Assembly: GCA_937927415.1 (NCBI GenBank)
Contig: CALBDS010000059.1
Span: forward strand, 124,001-188,000
DNA: 64,000 nt
Origin: an uncultured Rhodospirillaceae bacterium
GTDB taxonomy: Bacteria > Pseudomonadota > Alphaproteobacteria > Azospirillales > Azospirillaceae
Direction of reading: 5' to 3'
Shown here: positions 51,283-60,206 of the stretch, piece by piece
How the letters are laid out: the number at the start of each line of letters is the position of its first letter
Position numbering within the stretch: position 1 is the first letter of the stretch
The notes under the pieces: generated by a model
What the model saw: the letters and a program-made list of their open reading frames with translations, nothing else
What the model was told of the DNA's origin: nothing
The model's database searches: none
Translations under genes and position numbers: made by a program

Positions 51283-51855
51283 TCAGAGATAGGGCGGGGT
51301 GCAGGCGCTGATGATTTCGCATTCCTCGCCGCTGATGTTGCGGAAGCGGTGGGGAATGCGGCTGTCGAAAAGATAGGCGTCGCCGGCCCGCAGGATCTCC
51401 TTGCGGTCGCCAACGGTCAGTTCGATCTCGCCGCGGATGACGATGCCGCCCTCTTCCGATTCGTGCTGCAGCATGGTGCGCCCGCCGGTGTCGGCGCCGG
51501 GGGCGTAGTGTTCGTGCAGCACTTGCAGGTTCCGCCCGCGCAGGTCGCCGACCTGCCGGAAGGAGATCTGCCCGACCTTGCCCTTGACCGGAATGCTGGT
51601 CAGTTCGATCAACTCCTCCCGGCGGTAGAAGATCTGTTCGGCCGGCGGCAGGTCGTCGGTGCTGAAAAATTCGGCCAAAGTCATGGGGATACCCTGCAAA
51701 ACCTTGCGCAGGGACGAGACGGACGGGCTGCAGCGGTTCTGTTCGATCAGCGAAATGGTGCCGTTGGTCACACCGGCCCGTTGGGCCAGTTGCCGCTGGG
51801 ACAGGCCGTTGGTCTCCCGCACCAGCTTCAGCCGTGCGCCGACGTCGAAATCCAT
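51283..51855 (-). CDS. puuR: PuuR-like XRE/cupin transcriptional regulator
   Basis: The 190-aa regulator has an N-terminal HTH_3 (LKLVRETNGLSQRQLAQRAG, then NGTISLIEQNRCSPSVSSL) and a C-terminal cupin (residues ~110-185: HESEEGGIVIRGEIELTVG, FDSRIPHRFRNIS). E. coli PuuR has the same architecture and length (185 aa) and represses putrescine utilisation genes. Here it is divergent from gabD-gabT, which fits a role in polyamine/GABA catabolism. ATG 51855 is preferred over 51876 because GGTGGAAG is well spaced upstream. It may bind the AT-rich gap that contains an inverted repeat at 52000-52015. Confidence 0.85.
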   Translation of the reverse strand: MDFDVGARLKLVRETNGLSQRQLAQRAGVTNGTISLIEQNRCSPSVSSLRKVLQGIPMTLAEFFSTDDLPPAEQIFYRREELIELTSIPVKGKVGQISFRQVGDLRGRNLQVLHEHYAPGADTGGRTMLQHESEEGGIVIRGEIELTVGDRKEILRAGDAYLFDSRIPHRFRNISGEECEIISACTPPYL

Positions 51856-51999
51856 GGACGCTTCCACCGTACCCATCTCCCCACACTGTCCCGCGGGCGG
51901 CCGGCCACCCGCCGGATGCCGATTGCCTTTCCCCTTGGAAACGCTACCTTATTACAGAAAATCCGTCACCAAAAAGCGGCTTTCCCCCATACAGGTGTT

Positions 52000-52015
52000 G
52001 TTTAAATTATTAAAC
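52000..52015. promoter_or_regulatory. Inverted repeat between puuR-like gene and gabD
   Basis: GTTTAA-ATTA-TTAAAC is a perfect 6-bp-arm inverted repeat in the AT-rich 213-nt gap between the divergent genes, 54 nt before gabD. It is a candidate operator for the PuuR-like regulator. A TTGTTT sequence overlaps it but has only a weak -10 partner. Confidence 0.4.
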
Positions 52016-52068
52016 GCAGCTAAGCTCTGTTCCGTCCACGAACCTTTGAGATAGGAAGCGGTGTCTTC

Positions 52069-53529
52069 ATGGTGACGCTCAGCGATTCGACCCTCCTTCG
52101 CACGCAATCCTACATCAACGGGGCGTGGCGCGACGGCCCCGGCGGCCGCACGTTCCCGGTGACCAACCCGGCGACCGGCGCGGTTCTGGCCCATGTGGCC
52201 GATCTGGGCGCGGACGAGACGCGGGAAGCCATCGCCGCCGCCAACGCCGCCTGGCCGGCGTGGCGGGCCAAGACCGCCAAGGAGCGGGCGGCCATCCTGC
52301 GCAAATGGTACGATCTGATCCTGGCGGCCCAGGAGGATCTGGCCCAGCTGATGACCGCGGAACAGGGAAAACCCCTGACCGAGGCCCGCGGGGAGGTGAT
52401 TTACGGCGCCAGCTTCATCGAATGGTTTGCCGAAGAGGGCAAGCGCATCTATGGCGACGTGATCCCCACCCACAAGCAGGGCACCCGTCTGGTGGTGCTG
52501 AAGGAACCGATCGGCGTGGTGGGTGCCATCACCCCGTGGAACTTCCCCAACGCCATGATCACCCGCAAGGTGGCCCCGGCACTGGCCGCCGGCTGCCCCG
52601 TGGTCGTCAAGCCGGCGGAGGACACGCCGCTGTCGGCGCTGGCGCTGGCGGTGCTGGCCGAGCGTGCGGGAATCCCCGCCGGGGTGTTTAATATCATAAC
52701 CGGGTCCGACGCCCCCGCCATCGGCGGCGAACTGACCGGCAACCCCCTGGTGCGCAAGGTGTCGTTCACCGGCTCCACCGAAGTGGGCAAGATTCTGATG
52801 CGCCAGTGCGCCGGCACCGTGAAGAAGGTGTCGCTGGAACTGGGCGGCAACGCGCCGTTCATCGTGTTCGACGACGCCGACCTGGATGCGGCGGTGGCCG
52901 GCGCCATGGCGTCGAAGTACCGCAATTCCGGCCAGACCTGCGTGTGCGCCAACCGCCTGCTGGTCCAGTCCGGTGTCTATGACGCCTTCGCGGCCAAGCT
53001 GGCGGCGGCGGTGGAAGCCATCCGTGTCGGCAACGGTGCGGAGGCCGGCATCCAGCAGGGGCCGATGATCAACGAACCCGCGGTCGCCAAGGTCGAAGAA
53101 CTGCTGGCCGACGCGGTGGGCAAGGGTGCCACGGTCATCACCGGCGGCAAGCGCCACGCTCTGGGCCAGACCTTCTTCGAACCGACCGTGGTGACCAACG
53201 TGACCCCCGCCATGCGGGTGGCGCGGGAAGAGATCTTCGGCCCGGTGGCGCCGCTGTTCCGTTTCGAAACGGAAGAGGAGGCGATCCGCATGGCCAACGA
53301 CACCGAATTCGGTCTGGCGGCGTATTTCTATTCCACCAACCTGGGCCGTGTGTGGCGCGTGGCCGAGGGGCTGGAATACGGCATCGTCGGCATCAACGAA
53401 GGCATCATTTCCAACGAAGTGGCCCCGTTCGGCGGCGTGAAGGAGAGCGGCATCGGCCGCGAAGGCTCCCACTACGGCATCGACGACTTCGTGGAAATCA
53501 AATACCTCTGCATGGGCCTCGGCGCCTGA
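52069..53529 (+). CDS. gabD: NAD(P)-dependent succinate-semialdehyde dehydrogenase
   Basis: The 486-aa aldehyde dehydrogenase oxidises succinate semialdehyde to succinate in GABA and polyamine catabolism. Features are the AMTRKVAPALAAGCP-type cofactor segment (ITPWNFPNAMITRK), SFTGSTEVGK, the general-base Glu in LELGGNAPF and the nucleophile Cys in NSGQTCVCANR. The double Cys CVC is usual in GabD. PFGGVKESGIGREGSHYG matches the C-terminal GabD signature. ATG 52069 has AGGAA upstream. It is followed by gabT after a 172-nt gap carrying a paired hairpin. Confidence 0.93.
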   Translation: MVTLSDSTLLRTQSYINGAWRDGPGGRTFPVTNPATGAVLAHVADLGADETREAIAAANAAWPAWRAKTAKERAAILRKWYDLILAAQEDLAQLMTAEQGKPLTEARGEVIYGASFIEWFAEEGKRIYGDVIPTHKQGTRLVVLKEPIGVVGAITPWNFPNAMITRKVAPALAAGCPVVVKPAEDTPLSALALAVLAERAGIPAGVFNIITGSDAPAIGGELTGNPLVRKVSFTGSTEVGKILMRQCAGTVKKVSLELGGNAPFIVFDDADLDAAVAGAMASKYRNSGQTCVCANRLLVQSGVYDAFAAKLAAAVEAIRVGNGAEAGIQQGPMINEPAVAKVEELLADAVGKGATVITGGKRHALGQTFFEPTVVTNVTPAMRVAREEIFGPVAPLFRFETEEEAIRMANDTEFGLAAYFYSTNLGRVWRVAEGLEYGIVGINEGIISNEVAPFGGVKESGIGREGSHYGIDDFVEIKYLCMGLGA

Positions 53530-53554
53530 TCTTCCCCTGATTTCCCTGGGGGTT

Positions 53555-53611
53555 CCAAGGGCCATCCGGCCCTTGGCCGGGGAAGCGTGAAGGGGGAGGC
53601 ACCCCCTTCAC
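53555..53611. repeat. Paired hairpin element (copy B)
   Basis: CCAAGGGCC (53555-53563) pairs across ATCC with GGCCCTTGG (53568-53576). GTGAAGGGGG (53587-53596) then pairs across 5 nt with CCCCCTTCAC (53602-53611). The first hairpin has the same arms as the one at 30649-30669, and GGTTCC precedes both. It may be a REP-like element or an attenuating terminator in the gabD-gabT gap. Confidence 0.7.
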
Positions 53612-53701
53612 AACACCAATCCATTGCCTGCCTTTTCCCAAAAAACCCACCCGTGCCCGGGCCGGGAACGCCCCCGCACGCCCAACCTCCGAGGGATCGT
53701 T

Positions 53702-54988
53702 ATGAGCAACCAGTCGCTTCAGGCGCGGCGTGAGGCCGCTGTGGTCCGTGGCATCTCCAACATGCTGCCGGTCTATGTGGACCGTGCGGAAAACGCCGAG
53801 GTGTGGGACGTCGAGGGCCACCGCTTCATCGACTTCGCCGGCGGCATCGCGGTGCTGAACACCGGCCACCGTCACCCGAAGGTGATGGAAGCGGTGAAGA
53901 AGCAGGCCGACGCCTTCACCCACACCTGCTTCATGGTCACGCCCTATGAATCCTTCGTGGCCCTGGCGGAAAAGCTGAACGCGCTGACCCCCGGCACCCA
54001 CGCCAAGAAGACCGGCTTCTTCACCACCGGCGCCGAAGCGGTGGAAAACGCAGTGAAGGTGGCGCGCGCCTACACCGGGCGTCCGGGCGTGATCTCCTTT
54101 GCCGGCGGCTTCCACGGCCGCACGCTGATGACCATGGCCCTGACCGGCAAGGTGGCGCCGTACAAGGTCGGCTTCGGTCCCTTCCCGTCGGAGGTGTTCC
54201 ACATCCCGTTCCCCAACGCCTACCGCGGCGTTTCGGTGGACGACAGCATCAAGGCGCTGGAAAACCTGTTCAAGAGCGATATCGAAGCCACCCGCGTGGC
54301 GGCGATCATCGTCGAGCCGGTCCAGGGTGAGGGCGGCTTCAACATCGCCCCGCCGGAATTCCTCCAGAAGATCCGCGCCATCTGCGACCAGCACGGGATC
54401 GTGATGGTGGTGGACGAGATCCAGACCGGCTTCGCCCGCACCGGCAAGCTGTTCGCGGTCGAACATTCGGGCGTGATCCCCGACCTGATGACCATGGCCA
54501 AGAGCCTGGGCGGCGGCTTCCCCATCTCGGCCCTGACCGGCAAGGCGGAGATGATGGACGCCCCGGTCGCGGGCGGTCTGGGCGGCACCTACGCCGGCAG
54601 CCCGCTGGCCTGCGCCGCCGGTCTGGCGGTTCTGGAAGCGATCGAAGAGGAAAAGCTGATCGACCGCGCCAACGCCATCGGTGACCGCATCACCGGGCGG
54701 TTCAAGACCATGGCCCAGCGCAACAGCCTGTCGTGCATCGGCGACATCCGCAACCTGGGCGCGATGATCGCGCTGGAACTGGTGAAGGACCGCGCCACCA
54801 AGGAACCGGCCGCGGAACTGACCAAGGCGTTGGTGCAGAAGGCGGCGGACAAGGGTCTGATCCTGCTGTCCTGCGGCACCTACGGCAACGTCATCCGCAT
54901 CCTGGTGCCGCTCACCGCGTCGGACGCGCTGATCGACGAGGGGCTGGACGTGATCGAAACCGCGCTGGAAGAACTGACCGCCGCCTGA
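53702..54988 (+). CDS. gabT: 4-aminobutyrate aminotransferase
   Basis: The 428-aa class III PLP aminotransferase transfers the amino group of GABA to 2-oxoglutarate, giving succinate semialdehyde for GabD. Motifs are TTGAEAVENAVKVAR (PLP phosphate), GGFHGRTLMTMALTGK, the Asp of VVDEIQTGFARTGK, and the Schiff-base Lys in AKSLGGGFPISA. The C-terminus has RILVPLTASD. It starts at ATG 53702 with GAGGGA upstream. It is downstream of gabD on the same strand and ends before a strong terminator. Confidence 0.95.
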   Translation: MSNQSLQARREAAVVRGISNMLPVYVDRAENAEVWDVEGHRFIDFAGGIAVLNTGHRHPKVMEAVKKQADAFTHTCFMVTPYESFVALAEKLNALTPGTHAKKTGFFTTGAEAVENAVKVARAYTGRPGVISFAGGFHGRTLMTMALTGKVAPYKVGFGPFPSEVFHIPFPNAYRGVSVDDSIKALENLFKSDIEATRVAAIIVEPVQGEGGFNIAPPEFLQKIRAICDQHGIVMVVDEIQTGFARTGKLFAVEHSGVIPDLMTMAKSLGGGFPISALTGKAEMMDAPVAGGLGGTYAGSPLACAAGLAVLEAIEEEKLIDRANAIGDRITGRFKTMAQRNSLSCIGDIRNLGAMIALELVKDRATKEPAAELTKALVQKAADKGLILLSCGTYGNVIRILVPLTASDALIDEGLDVIETALEELTAA

Positions 54989-55332
54989 TCGGGCGGGCAA
55001 AGCGGTTATCCGTCGCTGTGCAAGGGCGGGGGCTGGAGTCGCTGACTCCGGCCCCCGCCTTTATCATTTGATTACTCCTTCTGCTTTATCCTGTCGGCAG
55101 ACAAGGCGGCAAAATGTGACGCAGACATGACGGCGGGATTCGGGAAATGACACGAGTTGGCGCATTTTTAGTCACTAAAGACCGTCATAAAATTATGGAG
55201 ATTGTTTTTGCAGCCTTCGGATTATGAGCCATTGGTCAGAACATCGGTGGCGTGTTAATTCAACGGCAAGCATGACCGGACACACCATGGTAAACATGCT
55301 GTAACGATTGTCCGGATCGACGGGGGGCCGAC
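54989..55332. other. 344-nt intergenic region: terminator and regulatory repeats
   Basis: No gene is supported here. The left end holds the gabT terminator. The rest is moderately AT-rich leader for the diguanylate cyclase gene, with a perfect palindrome TTTAGT-C-ACTAAA (55167-55179) and an inverted repeat CCGGACA (55276-55282) / TGTCCGG (55309-55315). Both are candidate operators. No consensus promoter is clear. Confidence 0.5.
55022..55064 (+). terminator. Intrinsic terminator after gabT
   Basis: A 16-bp stem (55025-55040 with 55044-55059, one G-T wobble) has a 3-nt loop, is preceded by CAAGG and is followed by TTTATC. The T tract is short but the stem is very stable. Confidence 0.75.
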
Positions 55333-56244
55333 ATGCGAATCCTGGTGGTCGATGATTCGCGGATGAACCGCAAGGTTCTGTGCAACCAGCTCATCGAGTG
55401 GGGGCATCATGCCTCGTCGGTCGAAACCGGGCGGGAGGCGCTGGAAAAGGTCCATACAGAGGCCTTTGACGTGGTGCTGGTGGATTATCGCGCCGGCGAC
55501 ATGGACGGGGTGGAAATCTGCTGGCACCTGCGGTCCAGCCAGGGCACGCGGCATCTTTACCTGATGCTGATGCTGCCCGGCAGCATCACCAACCAGTTCC
55601 TGGAGGTGGTGGAAAACGGCGCCGACGAGTTTCTGCGCAAGCCGGTGGATTTCGCGTGGCTGAACGCGCGGCTGCTGGCGGCGTCCCGTGTGGTGCAGAT
55701 GCAGCGGGAACTGGTGCGGCTGGCGACCACCGACGGGCTGACCGGGGCGCTGAACCGCCGCCATTTCCTGGAATGCGGCAATGACGAGGTGGCGCGCAGC
55801 CGCCGCGCCACCCGGCCGCTCAGCGTTCTGATGCTGGACATCGACCATTTCAAGCGGATCAACGACACCTTCGGCCACCCGGCGGGGGACGAGGCCATCC
55901 GCACCAACGTCCGCACCACCCGCCAGATCGTGCGCGGCTGCGACGTTCTGGGCCGGCTGGGGGGGGAGGAGTTCGCGGTGATGCTGCCCGACACCGCCCG
56001 CGACGGGGCGCTGGTGGTGGCCGAACGGCTGCGGCGGTCGCTGGCGGTGACGGCGGTGGCCCCGGCGGGGGTGAAACCCTTCAACTACACCGTCAGCATC
56101 GGCGTGGCATGGCTGGGGGAGGGGGATCTCGGCATCGACAGCATCCTGGCCCGCGCCGACGAGGCGCTGTACCGCGCCAAGCGCGGCGGGCGCAACCGTG
56201 TGGTGACCCAGGACGCCGCCCCGGCGGAGACGCAGCCCGCTTAA
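55333..56244 (+). CDS. Response regulator diguanylate cyclase (REC-GGDEF)
   Basis: The 303-aa protein has a receiver domain (residues 1-115) with VVDDS, the phospho-acceptor Asp51 in VLVDYRAGDMDG and Lys103 in LRKPVD. A GGDEF domain (~128-295) follows with DGLTGALNRRHF, the active motif GGEEF (210-214) and an allosteric I-site RGCD (201-204) five residues before. It should make c-di-GMP from two GTP, with product inhibition. The receiver's usual switch Thr is missing (LMLMLPGS), so phospho-switching may differ. No kinase is adjacent. PleD-like proteins have two receivers; this has one. Confidence 0.92.
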   Translation: MRILVVDDSRMNRKVLCNQLIEWGHHASSVETGREALEKVHTEAFDVVLVDYRAGDMDGVEICWHLRSSQGTRHLYLMLMLPGSITNQFLEVVENGADEFLRKPVDFAWLNARLLAASRVVQMQRELVRLATTDGLTGALNRRHFLECGNDEVARSRRATRPLSVLMLDIDHFKRINDTFGHPAGDEAIRTNVRTTRQIVRGCDVLGRLGGEEFAVMLPDTARDGALVVAERLRRSLAVTAVAPAGVKPFNYTVSIGVAWLGEGDLGIDSILARADEALYRAKRGGRNRVVTQDAAPAETQPA

Positions 56245-56326
56245 GAGACAACCCTGCCGTTCCGGCGTGATCTTTACCCCCGTTTGCCCGTTATACCGCT
56301 GGTGCGGACGAAGGCGGAGAACCGGA

Positions 56327-57088
56327 ATGGGGCAGCGTTGGCCGGAACGGCTGTGGATCGTGCGCCATGGGGAAAGTGCCGGCAATGTGGCGCGGGACGC
56401 CGCCCTGTCCGCCGGGTTGCCCCGCATCGACATTGCCGAACGGGACGTGGATGTGCCGCTCAGCCCGTTGGGGGAGGAGCAGTCGGCGACGCTCGCCCAC
56501 TGGTTCGCCGGGCTGGGGCCGGACCACCGCCCCGGCGTCGTGCTGGTGTCGCCGTACCGTCGCGCCCGCCGCACGGCGGAACTCATTCATGCCGGCGGCG
56601 GTGACCTGGATCCGGATGGTTTCGTGGTCGATGAACGGCTGCGGGAAAAGGAATTCGGCATTCTCGACGGGCTGACCCGTCACGGCATCGCTGCCCACCA
56701 CCCCGAGCAGGCCGAATTCCGGCGGATCCTGGGGAAATTCTACCACCGTCCGCCGGGCGGGGAGAGCTGGTGCGATGTGATCCTGCGCCTGCGCAGCGCG
56801 CTGGACACCATCAGCCTGCATTACAGCGGGCGGCGGGTGCTGATCGTCACCCATCAGGTGGTCGTGCTGTGCTTCCGCTATCTGCTGGAGAACCTGACCG
56901 AAGACGAGATCCTGGCCATCGATGCCGAAGGCGACGTGGCCAATTGTGCGGTGACCGAATACGCCTTCGATCCTGGTCGGGGGCCGAACGGCGGGCTGGC
57001 GCTGGTGCGCTACAACATGGTGGCGCCGCTGGCCCGTGCCGGAACCCCGGTGACCGCCGACCCCGACGCCCCCGTGGCGGTCCGCTGA
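56327..57088 (+). CDS. Histidine phosphatase (phosphoglycerate mutase-like)
   Basis: The 253-aa protein has the RHG motif LWIVRHGESAGN, the second catalytic His in VLIVTHQVVVLCFR and the family segment LVSPYRRARRTAEL. REKEFGILDG gives the Glu of the active site. It belongs to the dPGM/broad-specificity phosphatase branch. It might be a phosphatase on sugar phosphates or nucleotides, or a phosphoglycerate mutase given that eno lies two genes downstream. ATG 56327 has GGAGA upstream. The NnrD gene starts 8 nt later. Confidence 0.82.
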   Translation: MGQRWPERLWIVRHGESAGNVARDAALSAGLPRIDIAERDVDVPLSPLGEEQSATLAHWFAGLGPDHRPGVVLVSPYRRARRTAELIHAGGGDLDPDGFVVDERLREKEFGILDGLTRHGIAAHHPEQAEFRRILGKFYHRPPGGESWCDVILRLRSALDTISLHYSGRRVLIVTHQVVVLCFRYLLENLTEDEILAIDAEGDVANCAVTEYAFDPGRGPNGGLALVRYNMVAPLARAGTPVTADPDAPVAVR

Positions 57089-57096
57089 GGGGGGCG

Positions 57097-58005
57097 ATGA
57101 TGCAGGAACGCCGGATCACCGTGGAAACGCTGCGCCGCTGCCCGCTGCCGCAGCCCGGCGATGACGACGACAAGGACCAGCGGGGCCGGGTGCTGGTGGT
57201 GGGCGGCTGCACGGCGGTGCCGGGTGGTGCGCTTCTGGCCGGAACCGCGGCGCTGCGGGCGGGGGCGGGCAAGCTGCAGATGGCGGTGCCGGGCAGCGTG
57301 GCGATTCCCCTGGGGCTGGCGGTGCCGGAAGCCCTGGTGGTGGCTCTGCCGGAAACCGGGGACGGCGGCATCGCCGCCGTGGCGGCGGACAGGCTGCTGG
57401 ACCGGGCGGGGCGCTGTTCCGCCGTGCTGGTCGGCCCCGGCATGCTGGACGGGCCGTGCGTTGCCGCCCTGACCACCGCCCTCTTGACGGGGATGGAGCC
57501 GGGGCCGTGCGTGGTGCTGGATGCGGCGGCGCTGACATCCCTTGGCCGGGTGGGGGAGGGTGGGGCCGCCTGTCTGCACCGGCACCGGGGCCGGGTGGTG
57601 CTGACCCCCCACGCCGGGGAAATGGCCGGTCTGCTGGGCTGTTCCCGCGCGGCGGTGGAGGCCGACCCGCTGGCCGCGGGGCGGCGGGCGGCGGCGGCGT
57701 TCCAGGCGGTGGTGGCGATGAAGGGGAGCATCACCCACGTTGTCACGCCGCAGGGGGATTGCTGGTCCTACCACGACGGCACGGTGGGGCTGGCGACCGG
57801 CGGGTCCGGCGACACGCTGGCGGGCATTGCCGCCGGGCTGCTGGCGCGCGGGGCCGCCCCGCTGAACGCCGCCATCTGGGCGGTGTGGCTGCATGGGGAA
57901 GCGGGCAACCGGCTGTCGCGGACCCGTGGGCCTTTGGGCTTTCTTGCCCGCGAACTGCTCGCAGAAATCCCGGCGGCGATGGTTTTGCCCGATCTTTCGG
58001 CATAG
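57097..58005 (+). CDS. nnrD: ADP-dependent NAD(P)HX dehydratase
   Basis: The 302-aa protein is the YjeF C-terminal (NnrD) domain on its own. Signature stretches are RVLVVGGCTAVPGGALLAG, VLTPHAGEMAGLLG and the ATGGSGDTLAGIAAG phosphate loop. It repairs hydrated NAD(P)H using ADP or ATP. Many bacteria fuse it to the NnrE epimerase domain, but here no epimerase domain is present. ATG 57097 and ATG 57100 are adjacent. It lies between the histidine phosphatase and eno. Confidence 0.9.
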   Translation: MMQERRITVETLRRCPLPQPGDDDDKDQRGRVLVVGGCTAVPGGALLAGTAALRAGAGKLQMAVPGSVAIPLGLAVPEALVVALPETGDGGIAAVAADRLLDRAGRCSAVLVGPGMLDGPCVAALTTALLTGMEPGPCVVLDAAALTSLGRVGEGGAACLHRHRGRVVLTPHAGEMAGLLGCSRAAVEADPLAAGRRAAAAFQAVVAMKGSITHVVTPQGDCWSYHDGTVGLATGGSGDTLAGIAAGLLARGAAPLNAAIWAVWLHGEAGNRLSRTRGPLGFLARELLAEIPAAMVLPDLSA

Positions 58006-58095
58006 ATCACGCTTGATGGGCACCACGCCCCCTTGAAAGCGGCGGACGTGGGGGCTATCAAGTCCCCCGCGCCAGCCATGCGGAGGAAAGCCACC

Positions 58096-59373
58096 ATGAG
58101 CGCCATCACCGATATTCACGCCCGCGAAATCCTGGATAGCCGCGGCAATCCGACCGTCGAGGTCGATGTCACCCTGGACAGCGGCGTCATGGGCCGGGCC
58201 GCGGTGCCGTCGGGGGCGTCCACCGGCGCCCATGAAGCGGTCGAACTGCGCGACGGCGACAAGTCCCGCTTCGGCGGCAAGGGCGTGCTGAAGGCGGTCG
58301 ATTCCGTCAACGGCGAAATCGCCGACGCGCTGCTGGGCCTGGACAGCGATAATCAGTGCACCGTCGATCTGGCGATGATCGAGCTGGACGGCACGCCCAA
58401 CAAGTCGCGCCTGGGCGCCAACGCCATTCTGGGCGTCAGCATGGCGGTCGCCAAGGCCCAGGCGCTGGAAGCCGGCCTGCCGCTGTACCGCTATGTCGGC
58501 GGGGCCTTCGCGTCGCTGCTGCCGGTGCCGATGATGAACATCATCAACGGTGGTGCGCACGCCGACAACCCCATCGACATCCAGGAATTCATGATCATGC
58601 CGGTCGGCGCGGACACCTGCGCCGATTCGATCCGCATGGGTTCGGAAATCTTCCAATCCCTGAAGAAGAAGCTGAAGGACGCCGGCCACAACACCAACGT
58701 GGGTGACGAGGGCGGCTTCGCCCCCAACCTGGCGTCGGCCGACGAGGCGCTGAGCTTCATCATGAAGGCCATCGAAGCCGCCGGCTACACCCCCGGCGAC
58801 GACGTGATGCTGGCCCTGGATGCCGCGTCCACCGAGTTCTACAAGAACGGCAAGTATGAACTGGCCGGCGAAGGCAAGTCGCTGGACAGCGAAGGCATGG
58901 CCCGTTACTGGGAAGATCTGGTGTCGCGCTACCCGATCATCTCCATCGAAGACGGCATGTCGGAAGACGACTGGGCCGGCTGGAAGGGGCTGACGGACCT
59001 GTTGGGCAAGAAGGTGCAGCTGGTGGGCGACGACCTGTTCGTCACCAACCCCGCCCGCCTTGCCGACGGCATCAGGAAGGGTGTTGGCAACTCGATCCTG
59101 GTGAAGGTCAACCAGATCGGCACCCTGACCGAGACGCTGCAGGCCGTGGACATGGCCCACAAGGCCAACTACACCGCCGTCCTGTCGCACCGTTCGGGCG
59201 AAACCGAGGACAGCACCATCGCCGATCTGGCGGTCGCCACCAACTGCGGCCAGATCAAGACCGGCTCGCTCAGCCGTTCGGACCGTCTGGCCAAGTACAA
59301 CCAGCTGATCCGCATCGAAGAGCAGCTGGGCGTCGCCGCCCGCTTCGCCGGCAAGAGCATCCTGAAGGCCTGA
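58096..59373 (+). CDS. eno: Enolase
   Basis: The 425-aa enolase interconverts 2-phosphoglycerate and phosphoenolpyruvate in glycolysis. The N-terminus AREILDSRGNPTVEVDV, PSGASTGAHEAVELRDGD, the metal and proton-transfer residues in GDEGGFAPN, DAASTEFYKNGKYEL, SIEDGMSEDDWAGW and LVGDDLFVTN, plus VLSHRSGETEDSTIADLAV, all match. ATG 58096 has GGAGGA upstream, so the longer frame to 58033 is not used. It is 90 nt downstream of nnrD and ends before a bidirectional terminator. Confidence 0.98.
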   Translation: MSAITDIHAREILDSRGNPTVEVDVTLDSGVMGRAAVPSGASTGAHEAVELRDGDKSRFGGKGVLKAVDSVNGEIADALLGLDSDNQCTVDLAMIELDGTPNKSRLGANAILGVSMAVAKAQALEAGLPLYRYVGGAFASLLPVPMMNIINGGAHADNPIDIQEFMIMPVGADTCADSIRMGSEIFQSLKKKLKDAGHNTNVGDEGGFAPNLASADEALSFIMKAIEAAGYTPGDDVMLALDAASTEFYKNGKYELAGEGKSLDSEGMARYWEDLVSRYPIISIEDGMSEDDWAGWKGLTDLLGKKVQLVGDDLFVTNPARLADGIRKGVGNSILVKVNQIGTLTETLQAVDMAHKANYTAVLSHRSGETEDSTIADLAVATNCGQIKTGSLSRSDRLAKYNQLIRIEEQLGVAARFAGKSILKA

Positions 59374-59400
59374 TGACCACAGGCGCTTCGGCGTGATGTG

Positions 59401-59438
59401 AAAAGGGGCCGGGGATCTGATCTCCGGCCCCTTTTTTT
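59401..59438. terminator. Bidirectional intrinsic terminator after eno
   Basis: Bases 59401-59416 and 59420-59435 form a long stem with a 3-nt loop and one G-T wobble, starting with AAAAGGGGCCGG and ending in a T run to 59438. The A run on one side and the T run on the other serve both eno and the convergent TetR gene. Confidence 0.9.
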
Positions 59439-59481
59439 GGCCCGTTGGGCTGTTGGGCTGCCATCCAACCCTCCGTTGGTC

Positions 59482-60039
59482 TTACCCCTGCGGCACCAGA
59501 AGGGCGATGCAGCGGTCCACCAGGGCGGCGCGCTCCTCGTCGCTGGCCTTGATGACCAGCAACCCCTGACCGAACAGGAAGCTGTACATCAGGAACGCCT
59601 GGGCGCTGGCCGCAACCTCGTCCTGGTTCAGTTCCCGGTACAGCCGGGTGGTCAGGCCCAGACGTTCGGCATCCACCTCGGCCACCGCCGCGGCCGCCGC
59701 CGGGTCGCGGCGCGCCCAGTCGCGGATGGCCAGTTCGATGGCGATGCCCTTGGGATTCACCGTCGAGACATAGATGCGGACCAGACGGGCGATGCGGTCG
59801 CGGGCCAGCGGGCCGGCGGCCTGGACCTGCCGGTGCAGCGCCTCGATGCGGCCGACCTTCCAGGTTTCCAGCATGGCCGCCAGCAGGTCGGGACGATCCT
59901 TGAAATGCCAGTAGAAGCCGCCCTTGGTCACGTTCAGCCGGCGGGCCAGGGGTTCGACCTTCACACCGTCCACCCCGGCTTCGGCCAGGGTGCTCAGCGC
60001 CTCTTCGATCCAGTCACCGCGGCTGACTCGCACATCCAT
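59482..60039 (-). CDS. TetR-family transcriptional regulator
   Basis: The 185-aa TetR repressor has an N-terminal helix-turn-helix (GDWIEEALSTLAEAGVDGVK, VEPLARRLNVTKGGFYWHFKDRPDLLAAML). The C-terminal ligand domain has no recognisable subfamily. ATG 60039 (MDVRVSRG) is chosen because the DNA further upstream contains the regulator's probable operators. It is divergent from a thioesterase gene, which is probably its target. Its ligand may be an acyl-CoA or aromatic acid (inference). Confidence 0.85.
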   Translation of the reverse strand: MDVRVSRGDWIEEALSTLAEAGVDGVKVEPLARRLNVTKGGFYWHFKDRPDLLAAMLETWKVGRIEALHRQVQAAGPLARDRIARLVRIYVSTVNPKGIAIELAIRDWARRDPAAAAAVAEVDAERLGLTTRLYRELNQDEVAASAQAFLMYSFLFGQGLLVIKASDEERAALVDRCIALLVPQG

Positions 60040-60070
60040 CGTCGCTTCGGCCTTTCGTTCCGGTTGTGGC

Positions 60071-60118
60071 ATACGGCTGCGTATTGACGGCGGCCGACCC
60101 TTACCATACGCTTGCGTA
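60071..60118. promoter_or_regulatory. Two TetR-operator-like inverted repeats
   Basis: ATACG-GCTG-CGTAT (60071-60084) and TACGC-TT-GCGTA (60107-60118) are two similar short palindromes about 35 nt apart (start to start) in the divergent region. A TTGACG (60084) could be a -35 element between them. They are candidate binding sites of the adjacent TetR protein. Confidence 0.5.
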
Positions 60119-60206
60119 CTGATCCGGGGCAACCCGCTTGTCGTTTAGCGGATGCGCCGGCCAAACAAAAGCGATTCATCGCAAAAACCATGTGGGAGGA
60201 AGTGTC

